Source of the DNA: Meghimatium bilineatum
Taxonomy: Eukaryota > Mollusca > Gastropoda > Stylommatophora > Philomycidae
Reading direction: 5' to 3'
Length of the DNA stretch: 64,000 bases
Assembly: GCA_034231615.1 (NCBI GenBank)
Contig: CM067306.1
Coordinates: 43,138,761 to 43,202,760 of the forward strand
The stretch's first letter is position 1. Each line of letters starts with the position of its first letter. The notes below the pieces were generated by a model, which was given only the letters and a program-made list of their open reading frames with translations, was not told the DNA's origin and searched no databases. Positions 45,310 through 56,280 of this stretch are shown here, in pieces. The position numbers and the translations under genes were made by a program.

Positions 45310-45626
45310 GTACGCAATTTCTACATCATCATCATCATTAAGTGCTGTCTCCGCAACGAAGGTTGGCTGCAACGTATCTCCAACATCTCCTGTCTCTTGT
45401 CTTGGTGGTGCACTCTGCTAGACTGTAACATGTCCATCGTGTAATGTTACTCTCCCACTTGTATCTCTGCCTACCTCTTGCTCGCTTCCCTTTGACTTTA
45501 CCCTCAAGTAAGGTCTTCAATATGGTGTCATGTCTTTTAATGTGTCCAAAGTATTTTATTTGCCTGATCTTTATGTCTCTTAGTAGTTCTTTCTTCATAT
45601 TAAGTGTCTTTAGCACCTCTTTATTG
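45310..45626 (-). mobile_element. LINE-A 3' end with (ATG)n tail
   Basis: The minus-strand frame 45338-45616 encodes ELLRDIKIRQIKYFGHIKRH, DTILKTLLEGKVKGKRARGR, QRYKWESNITRWTCYSLAEC and RRCWRYVAANL-stop-type end, then the tail TTAATGATGATGATGATG (45327-45342 region on the plus strand as CATCATCATCATCATTAA). This is the best preserved LINE-A C-terminus in the window. It abuts LINE-C on the right. Confidence 0.88.
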
Positions 45627-46211
45627 CAATTTCTACAGACGTTCGTTAAGAATTAGCTATATAGACACGCTCAATTCATCCTTAAAACATCTTAACATTG
45701 ACGTAGGCGCTTGGGAGAGCCTCGCTCAGGATAGAACGGCATGGCGTTACAGCATTAGAACAGGATCACTAGCGGCGGAAGAATTCAGACAAGAAACTGC
45801 AAGACAGAAGCGGACACGTAGAAAAGAAAAAACATCTCAACCTCACACAGATACCTTCTATTGTTGTCAATTCTGTAAAAGAACATTTTGTGCGCGCATT
45901 GGACTTGCTAGTCATTTAAAAACGCACTATTAACTTTATTATTTTATTATTTATTGTTATTATTATTATGGTTGAGTTTTTGGTCATCGTCGATCACGAC
46001 GGACGAACATCATCATCATCATCAGCTATATAGAACACAAGACATAATAAACAAACTTGCAGGTTATGAAGAGCCACTTTTGGCAGTGGGGAAACTGCGT
46101 AAACGTGAATGGTTTAGACATGTAACGAGACACGACTAGCTTTCTAATATTATTTTGCAAGAAACAGTCGAGGATGGAAGGAGGAGAAAATCAAGAAAAT
46201 CCTAGACTGAT
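45627..46211 (+). mobile_element. LINE-C, first host segment (interrupted)
   Basis: RRSLRISYIEHKT-like coding sequence starts near 45634, is split by the LINE-D insertion (45666-46023), and resumes at 46035 with EEPLLAVGKLRKREWFRHVT and RHD-stop, GRRRKSRKS. It breaks again at 46211, where the probable LTR begins. The final part follows at 47473. Frameshifts and stops show it is old. Confidence 0.85.
45655..46034 (+). mobile_element. LINE-D 3' end with C2H2 finger, flanked by 11-bp TSD
   Basis: The insert (45666-46023) is a 5'-truncated LINE 3' end with an intact frame to the stop at 45931-45933. It has SLKHLNIDVGAWESLAQDRT, an AWRYSIRTG segment, a basic helix and a textbook C2H2 finger (C-x2-C-x12-H-x3-H: CQFCKRTF ... 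SHLKTH). The 3' UTR ends GATCACGACGGACGAAC plus (ATC)n. AGCTATATAGA occurs on both sides (45655-45665, 46024-46034), and LINE-C coding sequence continues across when one copy is counted once. C2H2 tails on LINE ORFs are thought to bind nucleic acid. Confidence 0.94.
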
Positions 46212-47472
46212 TGTAACAGTAAAATGGTCTGCACTTAGTGTGACAGAAACAACTTGTTACCGAAAACATATAGTTGACTGTCTGTCCTGGACAGACTAGT
46301 GTGACAGAAAGAAGATCTGCAGCGTCACAATAATTTGCGACGGAAGAAAATGCCTTTTAGGACTTACTGGAATACTGGTGCTGTGACCAGGTCTAAATCT
46401 GTGTAATACTGCTAGACATCAATCAGTTAACCAAAGCACTCCTTGTCTCACAATAATATGAAGTTTATTTACACAAGTTGATATACATCAATTAATAGCA
46501 TCATACTCATAAGAGAGGCAAATAAACACTAGTCATAAGTCCAAATCTAGTCTTATTCGAGTCCGTCCTCAACTCTGTAGACTAATCTTAAATTCTCTAC
46601 AACTGGGCAATAATATAATAATCGCCGATTACAAATTACTCTAGCAAATCCAGGAATTGTTTCACTCGGGTTATAAGCTAAGTCTTAGAGATTATACACC
46701 GACTAACTATCTGGCTCTGACTATCTCAGCTGCGAGACTAAACTAGGACTTATCTCTCATGGGAGACAAGCACTGACTCCGGGGACTACTTCCTCAGGAG
46801 TGAAATACGACCGCCTTGCTCTGCAGCTGATAATCCAATCGTTCTTCCTCCTCCACTCCTAAGTTCCTCAAAACTTCCAGAAACTTCCAACCAATCACAA
46901 CCTTTCATTTCCCCAGAGGAAAACAGAATCAGAAATTGATCCTTCTGGTTACAATAAACCCACGTTGCCTCAGACCAACCAGGGAGCTTCTACCTGGTAT
47001 GATTCCCGTCTGTCTATTATCTGACATGTTCTTAGGTAAACAAACGTTGCACTTGACCATAGTCACAAGTCCCAATCTAGTCTTATTCGAGTCCGTCCTC
47101 AACTCTGTAGACTAATCTTAAATTCTCTGCAACTGGGCAATAATATAATAATCGCCGATTACAAATTACTCTAGCAAATCCAGGAATTGTTTCACTCGGG
47201 TTATAAGCTAAGTCTTAGAGATTATACACCGACTAACTATCTGTGTCCACACTTATATGTCATATGTCCACACTACGTGTCCACACTTGACACGTTCTTA
47301 GATAAACACACCTTCGCATTGTGTGCCATAATGTAGACAACATTTACACAAGAGCAAAACATTCAGTGTGTTGCATTTCACGCCGTCCATCTCTTGCTAT
47401 CTGTGAAGGGTTCTCACTTCTTACTGTGAAACCCCCTGCCTGTGAAGGGTTCCGCAACCAGATACTATCACA
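46212..47472. mobile_element. Probable solo LTR, 1261 bp, 5-bp TSD
   Basis: The element begins TGTAACAGTA and ends ATACTATCACA (TG...CA). CTGAT flanks it at 46207-46211 and 47473-47477. LINE-C coding sequence breaks at the left flank and continues at the right flank in the expected order (GATAACATCAAG...TGGTCTGGGCTT). No protein-coding remnant is visible inside. AATAAA occurs on the plus strand at about 46523 and 46966 and on the minus strand near 46464, so orientation is undecided. It contains a 528-bp duplication. A non-coding DNA transposon is a less likely alternative, because no inverted repeats longer than a few bases are seen. Confidence 0.75.
46532..47240. repeat. 528-bp offset direct repeat inside the LTR-like element
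   Basis: The 180 bp from AGTCATAAGTCCAAATCTAG (46532) to CTAACTATCTG (46711) recur at 47060-47239 with three or so substitutions. The downstream GACATGTTCTTAGGTAAACA (47025) also has a partner GACACGTTCTTAGATAAACA (47289), so the duplicated unit was about 528 bp and the second copy has lost its middle. Confidence 0.92.
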
Positions 47473-47610
47473 CTGATAACATCAAGTAGTGGTCTGGGCT
47501 TCATTTTTCTGCACTCCTCCGAATGGCTGAGGACAGAAGTGTTTGGAGAATGTTATGTACTGATGTATCCAGTATGGCTTCCTTTCGACTCTACTGGGCT
47601 ATGAGTCTTA
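47473..47610 (+). mobile_element. LINE-C, terminal segment
   Basis: After the LTR-like element the frame gives LLRMAEDRSVWRMLCTDVSS and a terminal segment ending in TTATTATTATATTAT. Same motifs as 38056-38300 and 55568-55740. It completes the LINE-C copy that starts near 45634. Confidence 0.8.
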
Positions 47611-48206
47611 TTATTATATTATAGATCCAGTGAAACTAAAGAAAAGGAAAAATAAAATTCATTCAAATTGTAGCTTGGACACATTTCTGTGGATGTGTGT
47701 TCTATCATTGTCAGAGTTCAGCTTCTGCGTCAATCCTCAAACTACTGTACAATAATACAATGTAATACAGAGAGCGCAATGCGCTGTCTGATGGCTAACA
47801 TGGAATCTTCTTTCTGTCAAGGCCATTTGTAACATCATTCGTGGACCATAAAAAAAAATATCAAATTAAAAATTGTTCTGTAATAATTGCTCAAACATTT
47901 AAATAAACTCAAGCCTAATGTGATGGCTGGAGCTGCTTCTATTTGGTGAGGTGTGTAATGTTAATTGATATGGATGGTGTTTAGTGCTATTTATTTAGTC
48001 TGTTTCATCTCTAGTACGTGATGACATATTGACACTAACATCTGCAGCTAGTGAGTGAGTTATTCGCGATTTTAGCAATTAACTATCAGAAGCGTTAGTT
48101 ATTTTTGTCGTCATGTCTCTAACAATTCTGTACGCATACAAATTTTTTTTGTGTTAAGCGCAAAGGATATTTGCTGTCTATGCTTGAATTTCAATATCAT
48201 GTCAAC
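47611..48206. other. No recognised feature
   Basis: AT-rich, nothing recognised. Confidence 0.5.
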
Positions 48207-48412
48207 AATGAACTCGACGTAGTTTACATATTCAACCATACGCTCGACGTAGTGTACAGATCAAACCATGAACTCGACGTAGTGTACAGATCCAACTATG
48301 AACTCGACGTAGTGTACAAATCCAACTATGAACTCGACGTAGTGTACAGATCCAACCTTGAACTCTACGTAGTCTACATATACAACCATAAGCTCGACTT
48401 AGTCTAAAGATT
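48207..48412. repeat. 30-bp tandem repeat, 7 units
   Basis: Units of GAACTCGACGTAGTGTACAG plus ATCCAACTAT. Confidence 0.94.
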
Positions 48413-48484
48413 CAAATACAATAAGATGATTATTATGTACGCTATTATAATGATTCACTTATTATAAATATGTTGTGCTATTTC

Positions 48485-48692
48485 ACACGGTCGTAGATTT
48501 ATTGAATTGCCAGTCCAATCCTAGTTGCCTTCGGCGGTTCAAAGCAAATGAAAATATAAATGGCCTGCGGGCTACAGGTTTACAGCGTAGCTGCGATATC
48601 TGCGCCTTGCGTCTTGATACATCCGTCTTCAGTGTGACCTACGTGTCAAATGGAATGAAACAGCCAACTCCATTTCTCAAACTTCTTTAATC
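48485..48692 (-). repeat. SINE-1 copy
   Basis: CAGCGTAGCTGCGATATCTG, GATACATCCGTCTTCAGTGT and GAAACAGCCAACTCCAT match the reverse complement of SINE-1; the 3' region at 48485-48580 is diverged. Confidence 0.7.
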
Positions 48693-48965
48693 GCTCTAAC
48701 ATGCCATAGTTAATTATTTATTCAGCAGATCATCATCATAGCACTTCGGATACTTCCGAAGGTACTCCGATCTCGTATTTAGTATGCCCTTCAGTATATA
48801 CCAACTGACTGCGCTATTTTTTTGATTTTCACTGTTTCTCTGTTTTAGTAAAATACTATTTTCCAGTTAGCAAATATGACTAATAATACCGATGGTCACA
48901 ACTCAACTAATACTAGTCACTGTAGCTTTAGAGGGCTGCAGATGCCACTTAAGTCACCTTGGGGG

Positions 48966-49240
48966 ACTACTTTACGTAGTGGTTGGAGCACTGGCTTCGC
49001 ATATGAATATCCTGGGTTCATTCCTCTATTGAGGCGGAAATATGTTTTAAACCGCAACGGCTCCCGGATCGATCAAGCCTTAAATGGGTACCAGATTAAT
49101 CCAGGAATAAAAGACCGCATGGGGGAGGAGATGGCTACCACCCTCATATAGCAGAGCCACTAAAATATGAGATGGCGAACATCTCATACCTCTACGGCAT
49201 TATCAAACCCATAATGTTATGGGTTAACTTTAACTTTACT
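48966..49240 (+). repeat. SINE-2 copy 1, tRNA-derived
   Basis: The head has an A-box-like TAGTGGTTGGAGCA (48978-48991) and a B box GGGTTCATTCC (49014-49024) at tRNA spacing. The body has TTAAATGGGTACCAGATTAA, GGAGATGGCTACC and CGGCATTATCAAACCCATAA. It ends in ACTTTAACTTTACTA. The reverse complement of 57432-57690 matches it along the whole length. Confidence 0.85.
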
Positions 49241-49249
49241 AATCACTGT

Positions 49250-49602
49250 GGCTACACTGGCTCATCCAATTTACCCAACACCCGTGTGTCCATGTAAAAA
49301 GTATATCACTGTTCACCGAAGATTCCAATCTGTCGAAGTAAACTCATAGAATCAGTCAGAAAATATACCAGTTGCACTCTTATCTCCCGCCATATTATTG
49401 CCTGTTTCAGCGCCATCATGTCTTGTTGTATAGAAAGCACCACTTTGTACCATAATACACTTCTCTCTGCATTGGGCTGTGAATGCCCAAAAACAGCGCA
49501 TATTTCAAACCACGGACGACGCGCTTGGCAGGCAACAGTGTCGCTATCCATTGCTCTCATCCAGGGCTCCGGCAACACATGAACGATTCGTCGAAGTTCC
49601 AT
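49250..49602 (-). mobile_element. RNase H LINE fragment
   Basis: The minus-strand frame encodes DMMALKQAIIWREIRVQLVY, then FLTDSMSLLRQIGIFGEQ-stop, the Glu helix region and the third catalytic motif (T-D-S) of a LINE RNase H. The N-terminal half is degenerate and the first aspartate is not identifiable. Confidence 0.7.
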
Positions 49603-50035
49603 ATATTATCCTGCCTTATTTTATAATTGGCAGAACAAAGCAATTACCTAGACATTAGTGCAGAATATTCTTCTATGAATGAAGTTCTCTATGTCTTTGT
49701 TGCCAAGTTATTTATTGTAATTCATTGAGCTTAACAAGCTCTCATACACGCATAATTAAACACACCGTATCGTTTTCAATAATTGTCGTAATATGCACGT
49801 AGCCAAACTTCTGCAATCCTCTCGAAGACTATTCTAGTTAGTTTATCTCTAGCGCTTCTCTAGCTACTTGATAATCTTCCGCTACCTACTTCTTTACTTC
49901 TTAGAACACCAGTTGCAAGCCATGCTAATCAAATTCTCCTCAATACTCAATGTTTCGCGATAGGACTTACCTGCTTTCGTAGTGTGTCACCCATTCATCA
50001 TCAGTTTATTTGGAAGATTTTCTGTTTCATTCAGG
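49603..50035. other. No recognised feature
   Basis: Nothing recognised. Confidence 0.45.
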
Positions 50036-50610
50036 GCGAATGTAACCGATGTGTGGCAACACTTTGATGTATAATGTGGGGGCGTGTATAGCCAACGTGC
50101 GGCAACACTTGATTTATAATGTGGGGGCGTGTGTAACCGAAGTGTAGCAAAATTTGATGTATAATGTGGGGGTGTGTAACTGACGTAGGTGGACACTTGA
50201 TGCATAGTGTGACGGTATGTGTAATAAAGGTGTATCAACACTTGTTGTATAATGTGGGTGTGGGTGTAACCTAGGTGTGTGATCACTTGTTGTATAATGT
50301 GGGGATGTGGGTAACCAAGGTGTGTGAACACGTGATGCATAATGTGGTTGGGTGTGTAACTAAGGTATGTGAACACTTGATGGATAATGTGGGTTGTGTG
50401 CAGCAAAAGCTGTGGTAACACTTAATGCATAATGTGGGGAGTGTGTAACTACGCTGTGGTAACACGTAATGTGGGGGTTTGTGTGCAACCAAGGTGTGTG
50501 AACACTTGATGCATAATGGGGGGGGGGTAGGTATAATCATCACCTAATGGTATTGAAACACCTAATGTTTAATGTTGGGGTCTGTGTACCAATGAGCCAT
50601 GGAAACGATT
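50036..50610. repeat. 43-44-bp degenerate tandem array, about 13 units
   Basis: Units of the form GTGTAACCGAAGTGTGGCAA, CACTTGATGTATAATGTGGG, GGC, with indels and a variable G run (for example 50518-50527). Confidence 0.92.
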
Positions 50611-50657
50611 AGAATGCGTACTATTTGACATCACATTTGTAGGACTTTGAAACTATC

Positions 50658-50948
50658 AGTTATCTTTAGTGTACGGCAGTAAATTCAGAACCTATCTTTA
50701 GTGTACGGCAGTAAATTCAGAACCTATCTTTAGTGTACGGCAGTAAATTCAGAACCTATCTTTAGTGTACGGCAGTAAATTCAGAACCTATCTTTAGTGT
50801 ACGGCAGTAAATTCAGAACCTATCTTTAGTGTACGGCAGTAAATTCAGAACCTATCTATAGTGTACGGCAGTAAATTCAGAACCTATCTTTAGTGTACGG
50901 CAGTAAATTCAGAACCTATCTTTAGTGTACGGCAGTAAATTCAGAACC
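50658..50948. repeat. 32-bp tandem array, 9 near-identical units
   Basis: Units of TATCTTTAGTGTACGGCAGT plus AAATTCAGAACC; only single substitutions differ, so the array is young. Confidence 0.97.
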
Positions 50949-51447
50949 AATAGCTTTTCCTGTACTTTTGAAATGATGTTTCCCTTTAGAATGACATAAT
51001 AATGGAACCAAAAATACCACTTCAGCAAATAAATTCCCTCTTGAGACTGATACAATTCTACAAGTTTGATACAAAGCTTCAAATAATTGCTTCATGCAGA
51101 TGTTTGGAAACACATTTGAACGATATTACAATTTATGAATACAGAATATTATACTTATATTATTATACAGTTATATTTATACAGAAATACAAGGTTATCC
51201 GATTAAAAAAAATAAGTGTTAGAAGCACGTTCTTTTTAGGATGTAAAGAAATTTTCAGCATTCCTTGACTAGATTCTAGGCAATAGTTACTTTCAATAGA
51301 CTGTCATTGCTTTCTGAATGGTCAGATTGCAGGACTGCCTGCATACAAAATTGAAAGTTGTCTCATGGCGGTTTGAAGCACGATGTGAATCTCTCCATCA
51401 CAGAAACGGAATATTCAATTTGATAAAGGACATTTCTACAACATAGT

Positions 51448-51545
51448 TCCTCAAGAAACGTGTAGTTCACAAGAAATAGACATTCAAGAAATATGTTGTT
51501 CACAAGACATAGATATTCAAGAAATATGTTGTTTGCCATACAAAG
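51448..51545. repeat. About 33-36-bp tandem repeat, 3 units
   Basis: TTCAAGAAATATGTTGTTCA and AGACATAGATA-type segments recur three times. Confidence 0.85.
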
Positions 51546-51619
51546 GATTGAATATGTATATTTATCAAAGTCCGTCTTCACATTGCCATAGAGAAAGATC
51601 CAAACAACATCACATAGAA

Positions 51620-52520
51620 TTATTCAACTGATTTCATTTGGTGGCAGATCATGAATGGCAGAGGCTGAATGCACACTGCGAAGAGTATGTGAATTTGAAG
51701 AAATAGGAAAGAGTAGTGAATGGATGGAGGTAGACACTGAGAAGAAATCATTGACTAACGTAATAATGCAACTAGATAAAGCGTGTCGAAAATGAATGGG
51801 TGTCAGGGCCCAGGTTACGGAGCATGAACTCGACAAGCTACACTCGAAACCACAAGACATAATTATATACACAGATGGCTCAGTTAACAGAAACACAAAT
51901 ACAAGTTGTTGCAGTTTTGCTGCCTACAGAAACGGCCAGGTGTTTGTTGAGAAATCTTCAGCATATTCCACTGTCACAACGAGCATGAGGATGGATATAG
52001 AGGTAGTTACATATGCACTTAATTGTTTGATAACTGATACATCAACACTCGGTAATACTCACAGACTCTCAAAGCATGATGCGCAAGATAGAAACGTTCA
52101 TGCTAAGAAAAGAATGGTGGAACGTATTGAACAACTCAAATGTCCAGAGCATTACATGTATATACTGTCTTGGTCATGCTGGGGTCAGAGGAAGTGAAAG
52201 AGTCGACTTATTGGCAGGCAATGCGGCGATAGACGGCACATTGATGAGAGGAGATAAAACAGACTTAATGAAGGCAGTACTAAATTCATTTCAAAATGAA
52301 GATGATGTCAATGAGGTTAAGAACGTACACATACAGAGAATGATAGAAATGGGAGTATCTAGAGGTGAGGGAAGGAAAAGTAAATTTTTGGGAAAGTCCC
52401 GAAGATCACACAATCAATACCTGGCCGGGACTCTGAATCTACATACACTGGGATGGCTGCTAGAACGGAGGGTGGAGCAGTTATGGGAGTACCCCACGTG
52501 CCGTGAAGCCAGTTTCTAAT
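51620..52520 (+). mobile_element. LINE-R RNase H domain, nearly intact, one frameshift
   Basis: RNase H motifs are all present: IIIYTDGSVNRN (Asp, about 51862), MRMDIEVVTYAL (Glu, about 51988), ILTDSQSMMRKIE (Asp, about 52055, in the next frame) and CLGHAGVRGSERVD (His, about 52170). One frameshift near 52040-52055 separates the two halves, 51796-52197 and 52076-52519. The C-terminus reads RMIEMGVSRGEGRKSKFLG and LNLHTLGWLLERRVEQLWEY before a stop at 52517-52519. It is the best preserved RNase H of the window. Confidence 0.9.
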
Positions 52521-52555
52521 AAAAGTGAAGCATAAATTGGTGGCTACACACAATA

Positions 52556-53030
52556 AATCATCATCATTAAGTTTCGCATCTGCAACGAAGGTTGGCTGTA
52601 GCAGACCTTCAACATTCCCTGTCTTTTGTCTTGGTGGTGCACTTTGCTAGAGTGTAACCTGTCCATCTCATGATGTTACTCTCCGTCTTGTATCTCTGTT
52701 TACCTTCTGCGAGTTAATGCTTAACTAAACGTCTTCAACAAAGTGTCATGTATTTTAATGTCCACAAGTTTTTATTTGTGCGATTTTTATTTCCTTTAAA
52801 AATATTTCCTTCATAGGAAGAAATTTCATGTAAAGACCTCTTTTAAAATTTTTTTTCTCCTTCTATAATATTCTTCCTATTCATCTATATATCCAAATCA
52901 ATTATGTCATCTAATTGTTTATTGTCCATGTTTCTGAGCCATACATTATATAGAATTAGATGTATCATTTTATAATTCTAATTTTTAGCGTGTTTTACCA
53001 ACAATATTTCTTGTGTGATAGCCCTACTGT
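52556..53030 (-). mobile_element. LINE-A 3' end with (ATG)n tail
   Basis: CATCATCATTAAGTTTCGCA at the left edge is the reverse of an ATG tail. CTTGGTGGTGCACTTTGCTA, GTAACCTGTCCATCTCATGA and TGTCATGTATTTTAATGTCC run parallel to 45327-45626. The part beyond 52790 parallels 41400-41640. Frames are too decayed for a long ORF. Confidence 0.8.
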
Positions 53031-53099
53031 TGATGGTCATTCACCGAATGTGATCGAACCATTTATCTAAAAATACCCATATCTATAAGCTATTGTATA

Positions 53100-53690
53100 C
53101 AAATATTTGTACGCCACGATCTGCCATGTTCCATGCGCTAATATCTGCGCCACGATCTGGTATATCTCATAGGCTAATACCTGCCTCACAATTAGGAATG
53201 TGTCATAGAATAATATCTACGCCACAATCTGGCATGTTCCGTGCGCTAATATCTACGCCACAATCTGGCATGTTCAAGGCGCTAATATCTGCGCCACAAT
53301 CTGGCATGTTCCGTGCGCTAATATCTACGTCACAATCTGGCATGTTCCGTGCGCTAATATCTACGCCACAATCTGGCATGTTCAAGGCGCTAATATCTGC
53401 GCCACAATCTGGCATGTTCCGTGCGCTAATATCTGCGCCACAATCTGGCATGTTCAAGGCGCTAATATCTGCGTCACAATTAGGCATGTTTCACAGACTA
53501 ATATCTACGCCACAATCTGGCGTGTACCTTGCGTTAATATCTACGCCACAATCTGGCGTGTACCTTGCGTTAATATCTACGCCACAATCTGGCATGTTCC
53601 TTGCACTAATATCTGCGTAACAATCTGCCATGTTTCATGGGCTAATATCTGCACCACAATCTGCCATGTTTCATGGGTTATTATCATTTT
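53100..53690. repeat. 36-bp tandem array, about 16 units
   Basis: Units of CTAATATCTACGCCACAATC plus TGGCATGTTCCGTGCG; variants GTTCAAGGCG and GTTCCGTGCG alternate in the middle, suggesting a 72-bp two-unit pattern. Period 36 keeps frames open on both strands. Confidence 0.95.
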
Positions 53691-54865
53691 ACCTGTAATA
53701 ACCGGTCTACCTTCTGATGATTTCGGTGACAGGATGCTTTTATAATTGTAACAATAGTCGGTAGGAACTTCAGTAAAGCTATGCCAGACATGCGAAAATC
53801 GAAATGACATGAAGTTTGTCGAATCACAAGAAGCGCTCATGAAAACGTGCAGCAACATAAACACATTTCAACGTTGCGGCCAAAATATATTTTAATTAAA
53901 ATCGCAACAGAACACACGGCGCGGCTAGCAAATGACCAGCATGGTTTTATGTTGAGATTTAACGGACTGTGTATTTTATCTGCTTAGGATGTCTTATGAG
54001 TTAATGTTGTGTAGTTCATCCATCACATGATGATGATGACCATTCGTTACATCCACTTTTGAAAATTTATTTTGCATTATGTCCTTGATTATGAGTTAGT
54101 AAAGATATATAAAGACAACAAGTTAAATTGCAAGTCTTCTTGTAACGCATATGTTTCCCGAGTTTAGCACGTAAATGGACGAAAATTGGCTCTGTTATAA
54201 TTCGGCTCAATTGAATTCGCTCGCAGGAAGTCTTAATCTCATGTGCTTCGGCAAAGTTGACCAATGATATGACTGATTAACCTTTACCTCTGACTGGTGT
54301 ACAAAGGTCAAACAACTGTAAACAACTACATACGCCTAGAAAATATATTTGCATTTCGCTCGAAGTTTACTGTGTTTTAACAGGCTAAATATATCTTATC
54401 TTTGTCTTTTGTGATGCCATGTATATTTCTGTCTGTGAGCGAATCGCATAATCCCGGTTTATATCTGCATTTCTGTTGTAATCTTAAATTCTAATTGATC
54501 GGGTATTCAATTCTCCGGTAAACATCGACATCAATACGTTCTGGAAAGAATACATCATGTGTTCCACATCACATGACACATACACGGTACACAACTTTTC
54601 TTACGCTAGAATTGTACACTATCAGTCGTGTGTCCGGAATAGCTGAATTCGTACGAGCTCCAGTACGTGCACCAAAGTATGTTATGTGAGGGAATGTGGA
54701 CCTGGGTGCTCTATCTAAGAGATGTTATTTAAAAAAATGTGTGTGTGTTAATATGTAGAAACTGAAACATAACAAAGTCATCGCTACATTATAAGAAAGA
54801 TATTTGCATCTATTCTATTTTTCTTTTTTTTGTAATATTCTCACCCGGGCAACACCGGACATTGT
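53691..54865. other. No recognised feature
   Basis: 1.2 kb without coding or repeat resemblance; candidate unique DNA. Confidence 0.5.
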
Positions 54866-54869
54866 TTCT

Positions 54870-55560
54870 AGTGTATAATAAGCTCTATTCGGATCACAAA
54901 TGTCCTTGGGCAGTTCGGGGATGGAATGACCATTATAGACGGCTTTATTGTAGACCCATGAATTTCTAACAACCCTCCGCTGTTGAGCTGTAGCACTTAT
55001 CCTCTTTTCACAAGATGCTGCGCCTTTTTTGACTGTAGAATGCCACGTTGCTTTAATTTTCTGCTAGTTATTCCCATATATCGTGATCTATATCAAAGCC
55101 TTTTAGTGAGGTCTGTACTGCATCCGTGTTTTAGCGTTCTGTGACAGCACTAATCTATGGTAACACTTGATGTACAATGTTGCAACCTTTTACTTCCTTT
55201 GTCCATCTTGAGATCGTATGCCCTTCTGTATCTCGCCATAGAGAAGTACCTTTGGCAGACGATGATCTGGAATACAAACCAGATGACGGGCCCAGCGAAT
55301 CTGTATCTGCATCAGAACAGTGTCAATACTAGGGATACTAGATCTGCCAAAGACAGTGCTATCCGGAATCTTGTCTTGCCATCTGATGTTCATAACTTTT
55401 CTGAGGCAATTTGTATGGAAGTTATTGATTCTACTCACAAGTCATCTATACACAACATGTCCATGTTTCGCTAGCGTATAAGAACACTGGAAGTATCACT
55501 GTTCTGTAAACTTTCAGCGTAGTCTGCGGGTTAATGTCTATAGCGTAATACTCTGTCAAG
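54870..55560 (-). mobile_element. LINE-D 3' part (thumb, tail), degenerate
   Basis: The minus-strand frame 55190-55438 encodes RINNFHTNCLRKVMNIRWQD, then KIPDSTVFGRSSIPSIDTVL, RWARHLVCIPDHRLPKVLLY and a G-E-x-x-x-G-x-R-S-Q-D-G-Q-R-K end. TLKVYRTVILPVFLYASETW lies upstream in another frame. Toward 54870 there are WHSTVKKGAASCEKR-like traces of the region that precedes the C2H2 finger at 45840, but the finger itself is not intact. Confidence 0.85.
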
Positions 55561-55564
55561 GTTG

Positions 55565-55745
55565 CTGTGAAAATATATAACAATAATAAGGCCCACCCTG
55601 TCAGGGTCGTAGGAGTGTCACCCTGGATACATCCTCACAAAAAAGCTCTACAAATAACTCTATCCTCAGCCATTCGGAACAGTTTAGACAAATCAATCTC
55701 AGACCATTCCTTGATGTTATGATGACGTGTAAATGTACAGGGTTG
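55565..55745 (-). mobile_element. LINE-C tail fragment
   Basis: The minus strand reads HHNIKEWSEIDLSKLFRMAE, then DRVICRAF, GDTPTTLTG-like end and TTATTATTG, parallel to the LINE-C tail at 38007-38300. It sits next to LINE-D in the same orientation. Confidence 0.78.
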
Positions 55746-56194
55746 GAACGTTCTCTCGCATATACAACTATATTTGTTTAATATTCCCACTCGGCTATAC
55801 CATTATCTTTAATAACATTGTCAACAACCATCTGCAAACAGATGGAACGTAACAAACAAAGCTATTGGAGCCAGGTACGGTGTCAGCGTGAGCAGCAATC
55901 GAACAATGGAAACTGCGTAATGTCAGCCAGGGCGTAACTGCCAGTTGCGTCACGCTAACACGCGTCAGTCTCACAACAATAGTATTCACGAGTTCTCCTG
56001 AGAGTTAATTCATTTTCTGCACGATCGGTCTTGTCAAATCTTACTCTTTTTCCTCAAATCATGTAATCCTCTTTACACACACACCAACACACACACGCGC
56101 GAATTTCTCCCCACTTTTTTCATGGTGCTGACCGGTTACTTGAATAACTGTCACGCTAGGATTGTGTCACGTTACAAATACTCTCTTGTGTGAT
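55746..56194. other. No recognised feature
   Basis: A CA-rich stretch lies at 56075-56099; otherwise nothing. Confidence 0.45.
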
Positions 56195-56280
56195 TGTCAC
56201 TGTTATTTGATTGTCGCTGTTGTGTGATTGTCACTGTTGTGTGATTGTCACTGTTGTGTGATTGTCACTGTTGTTTAATC
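56195..56280. repeat. 17-bp tandem repeat, about 5 units
   Basis: Units of GTGTGATTGTCACTGTT. Confidence 0.92.

Noticed and set aside
45834-45933. Host C2H2 zinc-finger transcription factor exon
   Set aside because: The finger is the C-terminal end of LINE-D, bounded by TSDs and followed by an (ATC)n tail; degenerate versions recur at 54870 and 61000.
46212-47472. Full LTR retrotransposon with two LTRs separated by a short body
   Set aside because: The direct repeats are internal (start 46532 and 47060) and do not reach the element ends, so a solo LTR with internal duplication fits better.
50658-50948. Regular 32-bp direct repeats, CRISPR-like at first sight
   Set aside because: Units are contiguous with no unique spacers, there are no cas genes, and the context is animal DNA.
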